Positions 1 through 8,089 of a stretch of DNA of 44,809 nt are shown here, piece after piece. Source of the DNA: DASVCS01 sp036381495 (lineage in GTDB: Bacteria > Gemmatimonadota > Gemmatimonadetes > Longimicrobiales > RSA9); the NCBI GenBank assembly GCA_036381495.1, contig DASVCS010000074.1, forward strand, positions 1-44,809, in the 5' to 3' direction. The notes beneath the pieces were generated by a model. The model made no database searches. It saw only the letters and a program-made list of their open reading frames with translations, and was not told where the DNA came from. The translations under genes and the position numbers were made by a program. The number at the start of each line of letters is the position of its first letter. The stretch's first letter is position 1.

Positions 1-169
1 GCACGGCCAGGCCATCCTCGTGGCGCAGCAGGCCCTCGAGCAGGATCCGCAGCGAGTACGGCAGCCGCGCCACGTCGTAGCCCGCCCGTTCGAGCGCATC
101 CAACCGAAAGATCTCGTATTCCCGCTCGCCCACCCGCAGCGTCGAACGCGCCCCGAAGCTGTCCTGCAT
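1..169 (-). CDS. acnA: Aconitate hydratase A, N-terminal fragment
   Basis: The gene runs off the left edge, so only the first 56 residues are visible. The minus-strand reading from the ATG at 169 begins MQDSFGARSTLRVG and continues with LPYSLRILLEGLLRHEDG. This is the highly conserved start of the AcnA/IRP-type aconitase (citrate to isocitrate, TCA cycle, cytoplasmic, 4Fe-4S enzyme). A purine-rich ribosome site (GAGAGGGA) lies about 8 nt upstream of the ATG. The cysteine ligands and the rest of the enzyme are outside the window. It is transcribed in the same direction as the aquaporin upstream but is separated from it by 225 bp containing a palindromic repeat, so it probably has its own promoter; I could not pick out a convincing one. 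Confidence 0.9.
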   Translation of the reverse strand, partial: MQDSFGARSTLRVGEREYEIFRLDALERAGYDVARLPYSLRILLEGLLRHEDGLAV

Positions 170-308
170 GCTCGCGTCCCTCTCTGCCCCCATCGACATG
201 GCAGCGTGCGCCGGAGCCCCATCCTGGCGGCATGGAGCGCCACGCCAACGGACGCAAATTTTCGACCGCCCGCGCGGCCGGCGCGCCTGGCGCGGCCGCG
301 GTGATTCT

Positions 309-397
309 GCGGTTGTTACGTTTCGGAGTCGTGCCCGCCCGTGATGCGAGCGTGGCGAGCGAGCACGTGCGTTCCGAGTCGCGGGCGAACCGCGCTA
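309..397. repeat. Palindromic intergenic repeat, copy 1
   Basis: Roughly 89-bp GC-rich element starting GCGGTTGTTACGTTTCGGAG and ending GCGGGCGAACCGCGCTAG. Its ends are inverted (GCGGTT / AACCGC, TTCGGAG / TTCCGA-like). It matches three other copies in this window, at 34643-34732, 34735-34824 and 37952-38044. Its last bases contain the complement of the aquaporin stop codon (TAG at 395-397). It probably forms a stem-loop in transcripts and may act like a REP/BIME element or a bidirectional terminator; that role is inferred. Confidence 0.7.
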
Positions 398-1126
398 GCG
401 CTGCTCTTCGGGGGACACGCCGCCGCGGACCGCAGTCGGCGGGCTCGGCGCTCGCTCGCCGAGCAGGAAGTGGTAGACGAGGCCGGCGAGCGCGCCGCCG
501 ATGAGCGCGCCGATCCAATAGACGAACTGGTTGGACCAGTGGCCGGAGATGACGGCCGGTCCGAACGCGCGCGCCGGATTGACGGCGCCGCCGGTCAGGG
601 GTCCGATCGCCATGATGTCGAGCGCGATCGTGAGGCCGATCGCGAAGGGGAAGACGGACTTCGGTGCGCGTTCGTCCACGGCGGTGCCGAACACGACGAA
701 GACCAGGAAGAAGGTGCAGACGAGTTCGAGACCGATCCCGGCGCCGGCGCCGATGGCCGGGTCGAGGTCCGGCGTGCCGAGGGCGACGGCATCGAAGCCG
801 ACCAGCATCGCCGCGATCCACGCCGCGACGACCGCGCCGATGAGCTGCGCGATCCAGTAGAGCACACCGCGTCCCACGGGCATCCGGCCGGTGACGACGA
901 AGCCGAGCGTGATCGCCGGGTTGAAGTGGCCGCCGGAGATACCGGCGAGGGCGGCGACCATCACGGCGATGGCGAGCCCGTGGGCGAACGCGATCGTCGC
1001 GAGATTGACCACGCCCTCGGGCCGGCCGATCAGCGGACCGGACACGATGGCGAGGACGCCGATGAAGATCAGCGTGAACGTGCCGATCGCCTCGGCCAGC
1101 ATGAACTTCCCGGGATTGTCCGACAT
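395..1126 (-). CDS. MIP-family aquaporin
   Basis: A 243-residue inner-membrane channel of the major intrinsic protein family. It has six hydrophobic helices and the two half-helix NPA signatures, HFNPAIT in the first half and AVNPARAFGPA in the second. After the second NPA-Arg the residue is Ala, not the Asp typical of glycerol facilitators, so a water channel (AqpZ-like) is more likely than GlpF, although substrate cannot be fixed from sequence. Length is normal for the family. The ATG is preceded by GGAG at 7 nt. It starts only 15 bp after the stop of the VPS10-like exoprotein gene, so the two are probably co-transcribed. The stop codon lies inside a palindromic repeat. Confidence 0.92.
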   Translation of the reverse strand: MSDNPGKFMLAEAIGTFTLIFIGVLAIVSGPLIGRPEGVVNLATIAFAHGLAIAVMVAALAGISGGHFNPAITLGFVVTGRMPVGRGVLYWIAQLIGAVVAAWIAAMLVGFDAVALGTPDLDPAIGAGAGIGLELVCTFFLVFVVFGTAVDERAPKSVFPFAIGLTIALDIMAIGPLTGGAVNPARAFGPAVISGHWSNQFVYWIGALIGGALAGLVYHFLLGERAPSPPTAVRGGVSPEEQR

Positions 1127-1141
1127 GCCTTGCTCCGCGGT

Positions 1142-4100
1142 TCAGGGTTGCACAGCCCTGCGGGATGTCCGGGATCCCTCCGGCACGTCGGGCGCCCGCG
1201 CGATGTCGTTCCGGAGGACCTCCTGCAACTCGGCACGCAACCGGTCGAGCTCCGCACGCAGTTCATCGAATCGCACGTAGGCGTCGCGCCCCGGCGGCTG
1301 GTCGGCCCGCGTCGTCATGCCGTACAGATACTCGAGCTGGTCGATCAGCATCGGCTGCATGTAGCGCCCTTCCGGCGTGACGAGCTGCTCCTCGATGGCG
1401 GCCAGCGCGCGCAGTGCCTCGCGTGCACGGGCCGCCGCCGCGCCGCCCTCGGCCGCCCTCGCTTCGAGTCGCTCGCGAGCGTCCGTCACCTGCGCCGCCG
1501 CCCAGCGTGCCTCACTCACCGCGTCCCGGATCCGCAGGTTGAGTGCGAGCTGCGCCTCGAGGTCCGCCTGCGTCACGCTGTCGGCGGCGACGCGCGGATC
1601 GATCCGCACCTCGAAGGCGCGCACGCGACTCGTCCCGTCGACCGTCAGGCGCGCACGATAGGTGCCAGGAACGGCGAGCGGCCCGTTCCGCCCGCTGCGG
1701 CGTGACTGCGCCGCCCAGGCGCCGGGATAGGCGAGGTCCCAGATGAAGCGGTGCATCCCGGCGGTCTTCGGCAGACGCGGCGTCCCCGCGCTCGGCGGGA
1801 CGGCGGGCACGGTGCCGGCCGCGAGGCGCGCGAGATCGTCATCCGCGGCGTCGTCGTCGGGCGCCGCGCTCGAGAACGCGCGGATCACGGTGCCGCGCTG
1901 GTCGAGGATCTCGAGCGTGACCTCGCCGGCGGGTGTGTCGGCGAGGTAGTAGTCGATGATCGCGCCCGGGGGGATGTACTCGGCGCCGGAACCGCCGCGC
2001 CGGGACCCGAAGTAGCGCATGCGATAGGCGGCGCGGGGCTGGAAGAGGTGGGCGGGCGCCGCGGCGACGGTATCGTCCAGTTCGTGGAGCGGCGTCACGT
2101 CGTCGAGGATCCAGAACGACCGGCCCATGGTCGAGAGCACCAGGTCCTGGCGGTGCAGCACGATGTCGGTGACCGGCGTGACCGGCAGGTTGAGCTGGAA
2201 CGGCTGCCAGTGCGCGCCGTCGTCGAACGAGATGAACATGCCGAACTCGGTGCCCGCGTAGAGGAGCCCTTCGCGATCGGGATCCTCGCGGACCACGCGG
2301 GTCGGGAAGTCGGCCGGGATCCCGTTCCGGCCGGTGGTCAGACGCGTCCACGTCTCACCGTAGTCGTCCGTTCGGTAGATGTAGGGCTCCCAGTCATCGT
2401 CGACGAGATAGCGGTACGCGGCGATGTAGGCCTTGGCCGGGTCGTGCGGCGAGGGCTCGATGTTCTGGATGCGACCGCCGGGCCGCAGATCCTCGGGCGT
2501 GACATCGATCCAGTGCTTGCCGCCATCCCGCGTGACGTGAACCAATCCATCGTTCGAGCCGACCCAGATCAGCCCCTGGACGAGCGGGGACTCGCGGACC
2601 GCGTAGATCGTGCTGTAGAACTCCTCGCCGGTGACGTCCCGCGTGATCGGCGTGCCCGAGATGACCTGTCCGCGCGGATCGTTGGTGGTCAGGTCCGGAC
2701 TGATCGTCTCCCAGTGCTCGCCGCCATCGGTCGAGCGGTGCAGGTACTGCGAGGCGTGGTAGACGATGTTCGGGTCGTGCGGCGAGATGTGGATCGGCGA
2801 GACCCGCTGGAACCGGTACTCGAGGTCCTTCGGGTTGTAGCCGTACATGTACTGGGCACCGACGTAATACTGCTGTTCCTGGCCGGTGCGGTGGTTGTAG
2901 CGGCCGAAGCGGCCCTTGCAGTTGCTGTAGACGATGGCCCAGTCATCGGGGCGCGGCACGGCGGGGCCCGTCTCGCACCCGCCTGCCTGCGTCCACCACG
3001 CGGACGGGTGTTCGGGACGCCAACTCGTGGGCGGCAGACTCGGCACGCCGATCGTCGAGGCGTCCTGCTGGCCGCCGTAGACCCAGTACGGGAAGCGGTT
3101 GTCGACCGCGACCTGGTAGATCTCGGCCGTCGGTTGGTTGAGCTGCGTCGACCACGTCTCGCCGCCGTCCAGCGTCACGTTCGCGCCGCCGTCGTTCGAC
3201 TGGATGAAGATGTCGGGGTCATCCGGGTTGATCCACATGTCGTGGTTGTCGCTGTGCGGGGTCGAGCGGCGCTCGAAGTGCTCGCCGCCGTCCTCGGACT
3301 TGAAGAAGCCGGTGCTGTTGACCCACACGATATCGGCGTTCGTCGGGTCCGCGTCCACGTTGAGGTAATAGAACGGCCGGTCGAGCAGGTAGTCCGACGT
3401 GTTGACCAGCCGCCAGCTCCTGCCGCGATCATCGGAGCGGTAGAGCCCGCCGGTGCCGGGCGGCGCCTCGATGAGAGCGTAGACGCGATCGGGGTCGGCG
3501 GGAGAGACGGCCAGGTCGGCCTTGCCGACCAGCCCCTGGGGGAGCCCATTGGTCAGCCGGGTCCAGGTGTCGCCGCCATCGCTGGACTTGAAGATGCCAT
3601 CCTCGCCGCCGCCGCTGATGATCGTCCACGGCCTGCGCAGGACGCGCCACGCGGTGGCGTAGACCTCGTCGGGGTTGTCCGGCGCGAACTCGATGTCGAC
3701 CGCGCCCGTGCTGTCCGAGAGGAAGAGCACCTTCTCCCAGGTCTCGCCGCCATCGCGGGTGCGGAAGACGCCGCGCTCGGGGTTCGGTCCGAATGCGTGC
3801 CCGATCGCCGCGACGAAGACGATGTCCGGGTTCGTGGGGTGGATCTCGACGGCGCCGATGTGGCCGGTCTCGCGGAGCCCGAGGAACTCCCACGTCTCGC
3901 CCGCGTCCGTCGACTTGTAGACGCCGCGGCCCGTGATGATGTTGCTGCGGATGCCGTCCGAGCCCGTGCCGACGTAGATGATGTCCGGATTCGAGGGCGC
4001 GACGCGGATCGCGCCGATCGAGGCCGTCTGGAAATAGCCGTCCGAGATGTTCTCCCAGTTCCGGCCGTAATCGGTGGTCTTCCAGACGCCCCCGCCGGTC

Positions 4101-4378
4101 GAGCCCATGTAGAACGTGGACGGCTGCGCGCGGTGGCCGGCGACGGCGGTCACGCGTCCGCCGCGGCTCGGCCCGATCATCCGGTACTCGAGGTCCTGGA
4201 AGAGCGCCGGGTCGACACGCGACGCGGCCGCCGAACGGTCGCCCGCCGCGCCACCCTCCGGGGCCTGCGCCCGCAACCGCGTGCCACAGCCGGCCCCCCC
4301 GAGGAGGAGCATCAGGACTGCGATCGCGGCGGAAACGTGTCGGACGGCGCGGGGGACGGGAAGCTGCCTCATCCTCAT
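1142..4378 (-). CDS. Secreted VPS10/sortilin-type BNR-repeat propeller protein
   Basis: 1078 residues. The N-terminus has an export signal with Cys after LLGGAG (a loose lipobox) and, a few residues later, an alternative signal-peptidase I site RLRA|QAPE. The body is a chain of Asp-box/BNR repeats of the type S-x-D-x-G-x-T-W (for example KSTDAGETW, RTRDGGETW, KSSDGGDTW, RTDDYGETW). These build one or two many-bladed beta-propellers as in sortilin/VPS10 and family-74-like glycosidases. The last 300 residues hold a beta-rich domain and an alpha-helical tail. Proteins of this type are often annotated as glycosyl hydrolases without biochemical proof, and I see no catalytic pair that would settle it. 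RBS GAGGTGGA precedes the ATG. It heads a probable two-gene unit with the aquaporin. Confidence 0.85.
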   Translation of the reverse strand: MRMRQLPVPRAVRHVSAAIAVLMLLLGGAGCGTRLRAQAPEGGAAGDRSAAASRVDPALFQDLEYRMIGPSRGGRVTAVAGHRAQPSTFYMGSTGGGVWKTTDYGRNWENISDGYFQTASIGAIRVAPSNPDIIYVGTGSDGIRSNIITGRGVYKSTDAGETWEFLGLRETGHIGAVEIHPTNPDIVFVAAIGHAFGPNPERGVFRTRDGGETWEKVLFLSDSTGAVDIEFAPDNPDEVYATAWRVLRRPWTIISGGGEDGIFKSSDGGDTWTRLTNGLPQGLVGKADLAVSPADPDRVYALIEAPPGTGGLYRSDDRGRSWRLVNTSDYLLDRPFYYLNVDADPTNADIVWVNSTGFFKSEDGGEHFERRSTPHSDNHDMWINPDDPDIFIQSNDGGANVTLDGGETWSTQLNQPTAEIYQVAVDNRFPYWVYGGQQDASTIGVPSLPPTSWRPEHPSAWWTQAGGCETGPAVPRPDDWAIVYSNCKGRFGRYNHRTGQEQQYYVGAQYMYGYNPKDLEYRFQRVSPIHISPHDPNIVYHASQYLHRSTDGGEHWETISPDLTTNDPRGQVISGTPITRDVTGEEFYSTIYAVRESPLVQGLIWVGSNDGLVHVTRDGGKHWIDVTPEDLRPGGRIQNIEPSPHDPAKAYIAAYRYLVDDDWEPYIYRTDDYGETWTRLTTGRNGIPADFPTRVVREDPDREGLLYAGTEFGMFISFDDGAHWQPFQLNLPVTPVTDIVLHRQDLVLSTMGRSFWILDDVTPLHELDDTVAAAPAHLFQPRAAYRMRYFGSRRGGSGAEYIPPGAIIDYYLADTPAGEVTLEILDQRGTVIRAFSSAAPDDDAADDDLARLAAGTVPAVPPSAGTPRLPKTAGMHRFIWDLAYPGAWAAQSRRSGRNGPLAVPGTYRARLTVDGTSRVRAFEVRIDPRVAADSVTQADLEAQLALNLRIRDAVSEARWAAAQVTDARERLEARAAEGGAAAARAREALRALAAIEEQLVTPEGRYMQPMLIDQLEYLYGMTTRADQPPGRDAYVRFDELRAELDRLRAELQEVLRNDIARAPDVPEGSRTSRRAVQP

Positions 4379-4393
4379 CGGTCCACCTCGTTG

Positions 4394-4413
4394 GGCTTTC
4401 GGGGCAGAAAGCC
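4394..4413 (-). terminator. Hairpin between TPR gene and VPS10 gene
   Basis: A perfect 7-bp inverted repeat, GGCTTTC / GAAAGCC, with a 6-nt loop, lies 37 bp after the stop of the TPR gene and just before the VPS10 ribosome site. There is no U-tract, so termination is uncertain; it could instead be a leader stem-loop of the VPS10 mRNA. Confidence 0.35.
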
Positions 4414-4449
4414 GGTAAAGTGGTCGTCCGCCGCCCGGCGCGCAACCGT

Positions 4450-5469
4450 TCAGCGGACCGTGGCCACGGAGGCGGCGACGGCGGTCATGCGGAGCCGAAT
4501 CCGTTCGCCCCAGGCGGCGGCGCCCAACGCCTCGAAGATCCCGGCGGCTTCCTCCCGCCGGGCGTGCGCGCCGGCCTCGTCGCCCTCGACGAGATCCAGC
4601 GCGGCGAGCGCCTCGAGCGCCTCGGCCAGGAGCAGCCGCCGGTGGCTCGAACGGGCGAAGGTGACCGCGGCGTCGAGGTGCTCGCGCGCCGCCGTCCGGC
4701 GGTCCTCCGCCAGCGCAATGATCCCCAGCACCCGCTGCACCTCCCCCTCCCCGCCCGGCTCCGTGAGCGCGCGGAAGCGATGGAGCGCACGCCGCGCAGT
4801 GGTATCGGCCAGCCGCGCATCCCGCCGCATGTAGAGGAAGTAGAGGGCCCGCTCCTGCTCGGCCCGCGCCAACTCGTCCTCGCTCCCCGCAGCGCGGGCG
4901 TAGGTGATCGCGTGACGGAAGTGGGCATCGGCCTCGTGGCCGAATCCGAGCTCACGATAGGTGATCGCCACGTTCTGGTGCGCCTGCGCCAGCCCGCGGA
5001 GGTAGCCGAGGCGGCGGTAGGCCGCCAACGCCCGCTCATAGCACGCCAACGCTTCCGCCTGCCGGCCCTGGAGCGTACAGATGATCCCCAGGTTGTTGTT
5101 CGCGCGCGCAACGAAATCCTCGTCGCCCGCCCGGCTCGCGGCATCCAGCATCTTGCGCCAAGCGGATTCCGCGCCGGCGATGTCACCGCGCTCGAACCGC
5201 AGGATCCCCTCGAGGTTCAGCCGCTTGCGGTGGAGGCCATCGTTGCCGCGACGGGCGCAGACGGGCGCGAGCCGCTCGACCTGCTCGAGCGCGCGGTCGC
5301 CCTCGCCCACCACGTCCCACGCATCGGCCAGGAGGAACCGGAGTTCCGGCTCGTCGAGCCGGCCCGCGGCATCGAGCGGCGAGAGCAGCGCCACGAGCGC
5401 CGGATAGTCCCGCGCTTCGTGCAGCGTGCGCGCTCGTTCGAGGACGTCGCTCGGCCGTCGTCGTCGCAT
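4450..5469 (-). CDS. Cytoplasmic TPR-repeat protein
   Basis: 339 residues, no signal peptide or membrane segment, almost entirely alpha-helical. At least four to five tetratricopeptide-type helix pairs can be read, such as ANNNLGIICTLQGRQAEALA, AHQNVAITYRELGFGHEADA and EALEALAALDLVEGDEAGA, with the characteristic Ala/Gly/Leu spacing. TPR arrays usually bind partner proteins, and no catalytic or DNA-binding domain is attached. The ATG is preceded by GAGAGGGTGAGG. It follows the Ig-like lipoprotein gene by only 20 bp, so the two form an operon. The function is unknown; a regulatory or scaffold role is only a guess. Confidence 0.8.
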   Translation of the reverse strand: MRRRRPSDVLERARTLHEARDYPALVALLSPLDAAGRLDEPELRFLLADAWDVVGEGDRALEQVERLAPVCARRGNDGLHRKRLNLEGILRFERGDIAGAESAWRKMLDAASRAGDEDFVARANNNLGIICTLQGRQAEALACYERALAAYRRLGYLRGLAQAHQNVAITYRELGFGHEADAHFRHAITYARAAGSEDELARAEQERALYFLYMRRDARLADTTARRALHRFRALTEPGGEGEVQRVLGIIALAEDRRTAAREHLDAAVTFARSSHRRLLLAEALEALAALDLVEGDEAGAHARREEAAGIFEALGAAAWGERIRLRMTAVAASVATVR

Positions 5470-5489
5470 CGCGCCTCACCCTCTCGGCG

Positions 5490-6362
5490 CTACCGCGCCA
5501 CCGCGAAGCCGGTGAACCCGTCGATCTTCGCCTCGAGCTCGTCCAGGTCTTCCAGCTTCACCGTTCCAAGACGGAGCCACGGATCCCCCTCCCGCTCCTG
5601 CTTCCACAGGTAGAGCTCGCGCTCCGCCTCATCATCCTCCGCGTCCACATCCCCGTCGCCGTCCAGGTCGAGGTCCGCGCCGCGGTAGTCGATCTCGAGC
5701 TCCGCCGGATGCTCCGGGTCGAATCGCAGTCCGGACGGCTCGAACCGGAACACGAATCGCCCCTCCGCATCGAGGTGGATCGTGATCTGCACCGAATCGC
5801 CACGATCGAACGGCGTGCCATCCGGATATTCGAGCAACGAATTGCCCGGCACCTCGAAGGTGAGCAACTCTTCGCCCGCGGCTTCGCCCGCCTCCGGCCC
5901 GTACAGGATCTCCGCACTCCGGTTCTCTCCCCGGACCGCCCAGAAGCTCGTCGTCGCGGATCCCATCGGGGTCGAGCCCGAGGACGAGGAAAACGAGAGG
6001 AACTGCAACTCCGACTCCTCGACCTCGGCCTCCACGAAGATCTGTGCGGTGTCCGCCGCGTCGCCCACTGCGGCGACGATCCCCGTCCCCCCCGGCGCGC
6101 GCGCCACCACTCGCCCCGCACTGTCCACGGTCGCCACCACCGGATCGAGACTCGACCATTCCACCACCGCATCGGACACGACGTTGCCCGCTCCATCGGT
6201 CACCTGCGCCGTGAGGAGAACCGCGGCGCCGAGCGCGTTCAGCGTGTCCACCTGCGGCGTGAGCATCACGCGCGTCGTCAGGTCGGGGTCCGTGGAGCCG
6301 CCGTCGCACCGGGACAATGCGGCCACGACCAGGAGGGGGATCAGGATCCGCCAGCTTCGCAT
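5490..6362 (-). CDS. Ig-like (BIG2) domain lipoprotein with Asp-rich calcium-type loop
   Basis: About 290 residues. The lipobox LSRC places an acylated Cys near residue 20. Residues about 30-110 look like a bacterial group 2 Ig-like domain (VVEWSSLDPVVATVDSAGRV). The C-terminal half is beta-rich and contains DLDLDGDGDVDAEDDE, an EF-hand/dockerin-like Asp-rich loop likely to bind calcium. The ATG at 6362 is preferred over the adjacent GTG at 6365 because AGGAAG lies 7 nt before the ATG. It is exported and membrane-anchored; no enzymatic motif is seen. It lies just downstream of the sigma-54 activator gene, and a dyad at 6478-6492 lies in its upstream region, so control by that activator is possible. 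Confidence 0.78.
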   Translation of the reverse strand: MRSWRILIPLLVVAALSRCDGGSTDPDLTTRVMLTPQVDTLNALGAAVLLTAQVTDGAGNVVSDAVVEWSSLDPVVATVDSAGRVVARAPGGTGIVAAVGDAADTAQIFVEAEVEESELQFLSFSSSSGSTPMGSATTSFWAVRGENRSAEILYGPEAGEAAGEELLTFEVPGNSLLEYPDGTPFDRGDSVQITIHLDAEGRFVFRFEPSGLRFDPEHPAELEIDYRGADLDLDGDGDVDAEDDEAERELYLWKQEREGDPWLRLGTVKLEDLDELEAKIDGFTGFAVAR

Positions 6363-6477
6363 CACTCATCTTCCTTTCCACTGGGTCGTGCCACGGCAGG
6401 GCACGGCCCGTGCCCGGCGGGGATGCCCGCCACCATGCGGAACCCCGGCGTCGATACGCGTCCCTGGGCGCGACAGT

Positions 6478-6492
6478 CGTAGCGAAACGCTA
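6478..6492. promoter_or_regulatory. Candidate operator or enhancer site, perfect dyad
   Basis: GTAGCG-AAA-CGCTAC is a perfect 15-bp inverted repeat. It overlaps the stop codon of the sigma-54 activator gene and lies about 115 bp upstream of the Ig-like lipoprotein start. A 22-bp stretch around it (6477-6498) matches 7925-7946 at 19 positions; that second site is on the other side of the activator gene. Paired sites of this kind around an activator gene suggest enhancer binding, but nothing here proves which protein binds. Confidence 0.45.
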
Positions 6493-7818
6493 CACATCCC
6501 GGTCCGGATCGAGCAGGCGATAGAGACGGGAGCGACTGATGCCGAGGGCGCCGGCGGCCGCGCTCTTGTTGCCGCCGCAACGTTCGAGCATGGATCGCGC
6601 GGCAGCGCGCTGGATGGCGTCCAAGGTTGCGGGGAACGGCAGCGTCGGGGTGTCCGCGGGGGCGGGCGACGCGAAGAAGAGGTCCCGGGGCTCGAGCGTG
6701 GGGCCGCCGAGGAGCACGGCGCGTTCGACGGCGTTGCGTAGTTCGCGGACGTTTCCCCACCAGGGATGGGCGAGCAGTGCGTCGCGCGCCTTGCTGGTGA
6801 GGCGTGGCCGCGGCACGGCGTATTCGGCGCTGAACTGGTCGAGGAAGTGATCGGCGAGTGCGAGGATGTCGTCGCCGCGGTCGCGGAGCGGTGGGAGGTG
6901 GAGCGGTACGACGTTCAGGCGGTAGAACAGGTCCTGGCGGAAGGCGCCCCGTCGGACGGCATCGGCGAGGTCGACGTGGGTAGCGGCGATGATGCGGACG
7001 TCGACGTGGAAGGAGCGCACGCTGCCCAGGCGGCGCACCTGTTTCTCGGCGAGGACGCGCAGGAGCTTGGCCTGGAGGTCGCGCGAGAGGTCACCGACCT
7101 CGTCGAGGAAGAGCGTGCCGCCGTGCGCCGCCTCGAACAGCCCCGGCTTGGCGACGCGCGCATCGGTGAACGCGCCCTTCTCGTAGCCGAACAATTCGCC
7201 TTCGAGCAGGGTGGGCGGCAGTGCCGTGCAGTTGACCTCGACCAGGGGTGCGGCCGCGCGCGGGCCGTTGTAGTGGATGGCCTGCGCCACCAGCTCCTTC
7301 CCCGTCCCGGTCTCGCCGGTGATCAGGACCGTCGCACCGGCGTGCGGGATCACTCGCGCCGCCCGTTCGAGCGCGGCGAGGAGACCCGGGCTGCGCCCCA
7401 CAATGCGAGAGAAGTCGTAGCGGTCCCGCTCGTATGCGGTCAGCTCCTCCGCGCGCCGCGCCGCCGCCGCCCGCTCCCTCCGCGCGGCCACCCACGCGCG
7501 CAACAGCTCGAGCTCGCCCGGCAGCACGAAGTAGTCGCTCGCCCCCGCGCGGACGAGCGCGAGGGCCAGCCGGCGGTCCTCCGCCGCGCCCACGACCGCG
7601 ACGCCGTCCGCCCCCGCGGCATCGAGCTCGACCAGCGCCTCGGCCGCGCGCTCCTCCCGTCCACCCGCCGCGATCACCACCGCACACGCCTCGCCGAGCG
7701 GCGCCAGCGCGGCCGCCGATTCGCCCAGGCGCAACGCCATGCCGACGCGTGCCGCCAGATCCTGCCACACCCCGACGAACGAGTCCGTTTGGGCGAGCAC
7801 CGCGAGTACCGGCTCCAT
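6490..7818 (-). CDS. Sigma-54-type AAA+ transcriptional activator with degenerate receiver
   Basis: 442 residues from the ATG at 7818; the frame stays open further upstream but that part overlaps the next gene and is not protein-like. Residues 1-115 have the size and fold pattern of a receiver domain, but the region where the phospho-acceptor Asp should be reads ACAVVIAAGG, so phosphorylation is unlikely. Residues 135-370 are an AAA+ sigma-54 activator domain: Walker A GETGTGKE (168-175), Walker B GGTLFLDE (233-240) and an R-finger region. The sigma-54 contact loop reads GAFTDA (215-220) where GAFTGA is canonical. The C-terminus is a Fis-type helix-turn-helix (GNKSAAAGALGISRSRLYRL). It presumably activates RpoN promoters; one strong candidate lies at 9232-9247. 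Confidence 0.88.
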   Translation of the reverse strand: MEPVLAVLAQTDSFVGVWQDLAARVGMALRLGESAAALAPLGEACAVVIAAGGREERAAEALVELDAAGADGVAVVGAAEDRRLALALVRAGASDYFVLPGELELLRAWVAARRERAAAARRAEELTAYERDRYDFSRIVGRSPGLLAALERAARVIPHAGATVLITGETGTGKELVAQAIHYNGPRAAAPLVEVNCTALPPTLLEGELFGYEKGAFTDARVAKPGLFEAAHGGTLFLDEVGDLSRDLQAKLLRVLAEKQVRRLGSVRSFHVDVRIIAATHVDLADAVRRGAFRQDLFYRLNVVPLHLPPLRDRGDDILALADHFLDQFSAEYAVPRPRLTSKARDALLAHPWWGNVRELRNAVERAVLLGGPTLEPRDLFFASPAPADTPTLPFPATLDAIQRAAARSMLERCGGNKSAAAGALGISRSRLYRLLDPDRDV

Positions 7819-7866
7819 GCTCGATGATCGATCCGAATACAGGAGATACGCGTCCGGGGCCCCGCT

Positions 7867-7895
7867 AGAATAGGACGGTTGGCATGGCTCCACAA
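7867..7895 (-). promoter_or_regulatory. Sigma-70-like promoter of the activator gene
   Basis: On the minus strand TTGTGG (-35, plus positions 7890-7895) and TATTCT (-10, 7867-7872) are separated by 17 bp, about 45 bp upstream of the activator ATG. Spacing is ideal; the -35 box is weak. It lies in the divergent gap with the acidic lipoprotein gene. Confidence 0.45.
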
Positions 7896-7924
7896 CTGCC
7901 GGACCGTCGCGCCGTGGACCGGAC

Positions 7925-7946
7925 CGTACCGAAACGCGACACAGCC
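7925..7946. promoter_or_regulatory. Second copy of the CGAAACG operator-like site
   Basis: CGTACCGAAACGCGACACAG here matches CGTAGCGAAACGCTACACAT at 6477 with three substitutions over 22 bp (CGTA-CGAAACGC-ACACA-CC is shared). It lies between the activator gene and the divergent acidic lipoprotein gene, where an enhancer or autoregulatory site would be expected. The rest of this 271-bp gap shows no clear promoter for the lipoprotein gene. Confidence 0.4.
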
Positions 7947-8089
7947 GCCCGCTCCGGGCGACCCGGCACGACCGTGCGGAACACGGCTCCACATTGTGAC
8001 TTGCGCGGTAACGGACACGCCGCGCGGCCGCCGGTCCGACGCTTGCCCCGCGACAGCGGCGTACGAACCGACAGCTCTGAGGAGGATCC

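Noticed and set aside
1751..4834. Very long open frames opposite real genes (also 9825-13001 minus, 28290-31970 plus, 40541-44425 plus)
   Set aside because: High-GC shadow frames with Arg/Gly/Ala/Asp-rich, motif-free translations; the opposite strands encode clear protein families.
6375..6392. TGGCACG box upstream of the Ig-like lipoprotein as a sigma-54 promoter
   Set aside because: The -24 box is perfect but no GC is found at the required -12 position, and it is too close to the ribosome site.
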